Assembly (NCBI GenBank): GCA_002721825.1
Contig: PBLS01000025.1
Span: 1 to 41,417, forward strand
DNA length: 41,417 nt
Direction: 5' to 3'
Origin: Magnetovibrio sp.
GTDB lineage: Bacteria > Pseudomonadota > Alphaproteobacteria > Rhodospirillales > Casp-alpha2
Shown here: one piece after another, positions 40,459 to 41,417 of the stretch
Position numbering within the stretch: the first letter of the stretch is position 1
Layout: the number at the start of each line of letters is the position of its first letter
Position numbers and translations under genes: made by a program
Notes under the pieces: generated by a model
Database searches by the model: none
The model's input: only the letters and a program-made list of their open reading frames with translations
Told to the model about the DNA's origin: nothing

Positions 40459-41352
40459 ATGTCAAATATTTCGTTACCTATAGCTCCTATTGAGGGAAGC
40501 CTTTCGAGATACTTTCGTGAAGTTTGGCGGTTTCCGATTTTGGATAGGGATGAAGAACAGCTATTAGCGTTGCGATGGCGCGATAATGAAGATATCGATG
40601 CTGCGCATAAATTAGTAACATCGCACTTGCGTTTGGTTTGCAAAATAGCCATGGGATACAAGGGCTACGGGTTACCGATGGCAGACCTGGTTTCTGAAGG
40701 TAATATTGGGCTTATGAAGGCTGTCAAAAAATTTGATCCAGATAAAGGTTTTAGATTATCAACCTATGCGATGTGGTGGATAAAGGCAGCTATTACTGAA
40801 TATATTTTAAAGTCTTGGTCATTGGTTAAACTTGGTACAGTGGCTTCGCAAAAAAAATTATTCTTCAGCTTACGTTCCATGAAGTCGCGTCTTGGAGTGC
40901 TGGATACCACTGACTTGAATGACGTTGATGCAGAGTTCATTTCAAACCAGACTGATGTGTCTGTTTCTGACGTTAAGCACATGAATAGCAGACTTAGTTC
41001 ACGCGATATGTCGCTTAATGCACCGGTTTCGCAAGATGATGAGACAGCCACTTTCCAAGATACTTTGGTAAGTGATGGACCAAGCCCAGAATTAGCCTAT
41101 GCAGAGAGCGAAGAGTTTGGCTATCGGCATAGTATTTTGCAGCGGGCACTAGCTAAGCTTCCTGACCGTGAGCGTGAAATTCTCATTGAGCGTCGCCTCA
41201 AGGAAGACCCGGTAACACTTGAAGAATTAGGTGGAGTGTATGGTATAAGCCGTGAGCGTGTCCGGCAGTTAGAGGTTAGAGCATTTAAAAAGATTGAAAA
41301 GTTTATTCGCGTAGCGGCGCAAAATGATGGCTTGGAGCTAGCCGTTAGGTGA
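40459..41352 (+). CDS. rpoH: RNA polymerase sigma-32 factor RpoH
   Basis: About 297 residues from the ATG at 40459 (GGAGA seven bases upstream; a TTG at 40441 is less likely). Region 2 contains LVSEGNIGLMKAVKKFDPDKG and RLSTYAMWWIKAAITEYIL (core binding and -10 recognition). The diagnostic RpoH box is QKKLFFSLR (about 131-139). Region 4 ends with LEELGGVYGISRERVRQLEVRA, the -35 reading helix-turn-helix. It directs heat-shock gene transcription. It follows mlaA across 441 bases and appears to have its own promoter. The last 65 bases of the window after it hold nothing recognisable. Confidence 0.95.
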   Translation: MSNISLPIAPIEGSLSRYFREVWRFPILDRDEEQLLALRWRDNEDIDAAHKLVTSHLRLVCKIAMGYKGYGLPMADLVSEGNIGLMKAVKKFDPDKGFRLSTYAMWWIKAAITEYILKSWSLVKLGTVASQKKLFFSLRSMKSRLGVLDTTDLNDVDAEFISNQTDVSVSDVKHMNSRLSSRDMSLNAPVSQDDETATFQDTLVSDGPSPELAYAESEEFGYRHSILQRALAKLPDREREILIERRLKEDPVTLEELGGVYGISRERVRQLEVRAFKKIEKFIRVAAQNDGLELAVR

Positions 41353-41417
41353 TCTTTTGAATTTTGGTGGTATCCGATATTTAAAGCGCCTGCCAATCAT
41401 ATCTAGGACTATGATAT

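Noticed and set aside
1-41417. CRISPR arrays, tRNA or rRNA genes, insertion sequences, prophage or defence genes
   Set aside because: No repeat-spacer pattern, cloverleaf, transposase-like protein or terminal repeat pairs were found on reading both strands.

Overview
The window looks like a chromosomal segment of an alphaproteobacterium, possibly a marine Rhodospirillales-like lineage. Base composition by eye is slightly AT-rich. The support is an RpoH-type heat-shock sigma factor with an alphaproteobacterial look, a near-complete hopanoid (hpn) cluster, and catabolic families common in oligotrophic alphaproteobacteria (CaiB/BaiF, MmgE/PrpD, TarD-like, N-carbamoylase). I saw no tRNA, rRNA, CRISPR array, transposase or prophage gene.

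Layout. (1) 1-1593: the 3' part of a TPR/SPOR lipoprotein gene that starts outside the window. (2) 1661-18053: a carboxylic-acid and amide catabolism region made of short transcription units. These are a CoA-transferase/thiolase pair, a lipoprotein, ubiX-leuC-leuD, a serine beta-lactamase-fold protein, a tricarballylate-dehydrogenase-like flavoprotein divergent from an MmgE/PrpD protein, a thioesterase, an amidase/N-carbamoylase pair, a half-size DMT transporter, and a three-gene unit joining a D-tartrate-dehydratase-like enzyme to a two-subunit ThDP 2-oxoacid decarboxylase. (3) 18385-29268: the hopanoid core: mlaC-like, hpnC, hpnB, hpnD, hpnE, shc, hpnG on +, then hpnH and ispH on -, then hpnA on +. 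(4) 29317-36595: an accessory set inserted among hopanoid genes. It holds a sugar-phosphate/phosphocholine-type nucleotidyltransferase, a PhyH-type Fe(II)/2-oxoglutarate oxygenase, an unrecognised membrane protein with an internal repeat, and three CDP-alcohol phosphatidyltransferase-fold proteins, with the hopanoid exporter hpnN between the second and third. (5) 36588-40017: an HpnL-like flippase-fold protein, two tandem MlaC/HpnM-type periplasmic proteins and MlaA. (6) 40018-41352: rpoH behind a long leader with a near-consensus sigma-70 promoter.

How the genes work together. HpnC/D/E make squalene from farnesyl diphosphate. Shc cyclises it to hopene, HpnH adds adenosine, and HpnG removes adenine to give ribosylhopane, the precursor of bacteriohopanetetrol. 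IspH supplies isoprenoid units. The hpnI/J/K/O genes that build the known glucosaminyl, cyclitol-ether and amino headgroups are absent here. In their place is a nucleotidyltransferase plus three CDP-alcohol phosphotransferase-fold proteins plus an oxygenase. My main hypothesis, an inference, is that this set makes a CDP-activated headgroup and attaches it through a phosphodiester to a hopanoid or a partner lipid. HpnL, HpnN, the MlaC-like proteins and MlaA would then move the product between membranes. One of the three transferases has lost the last Asp of its signature motif and may be a non-catalytic partner.
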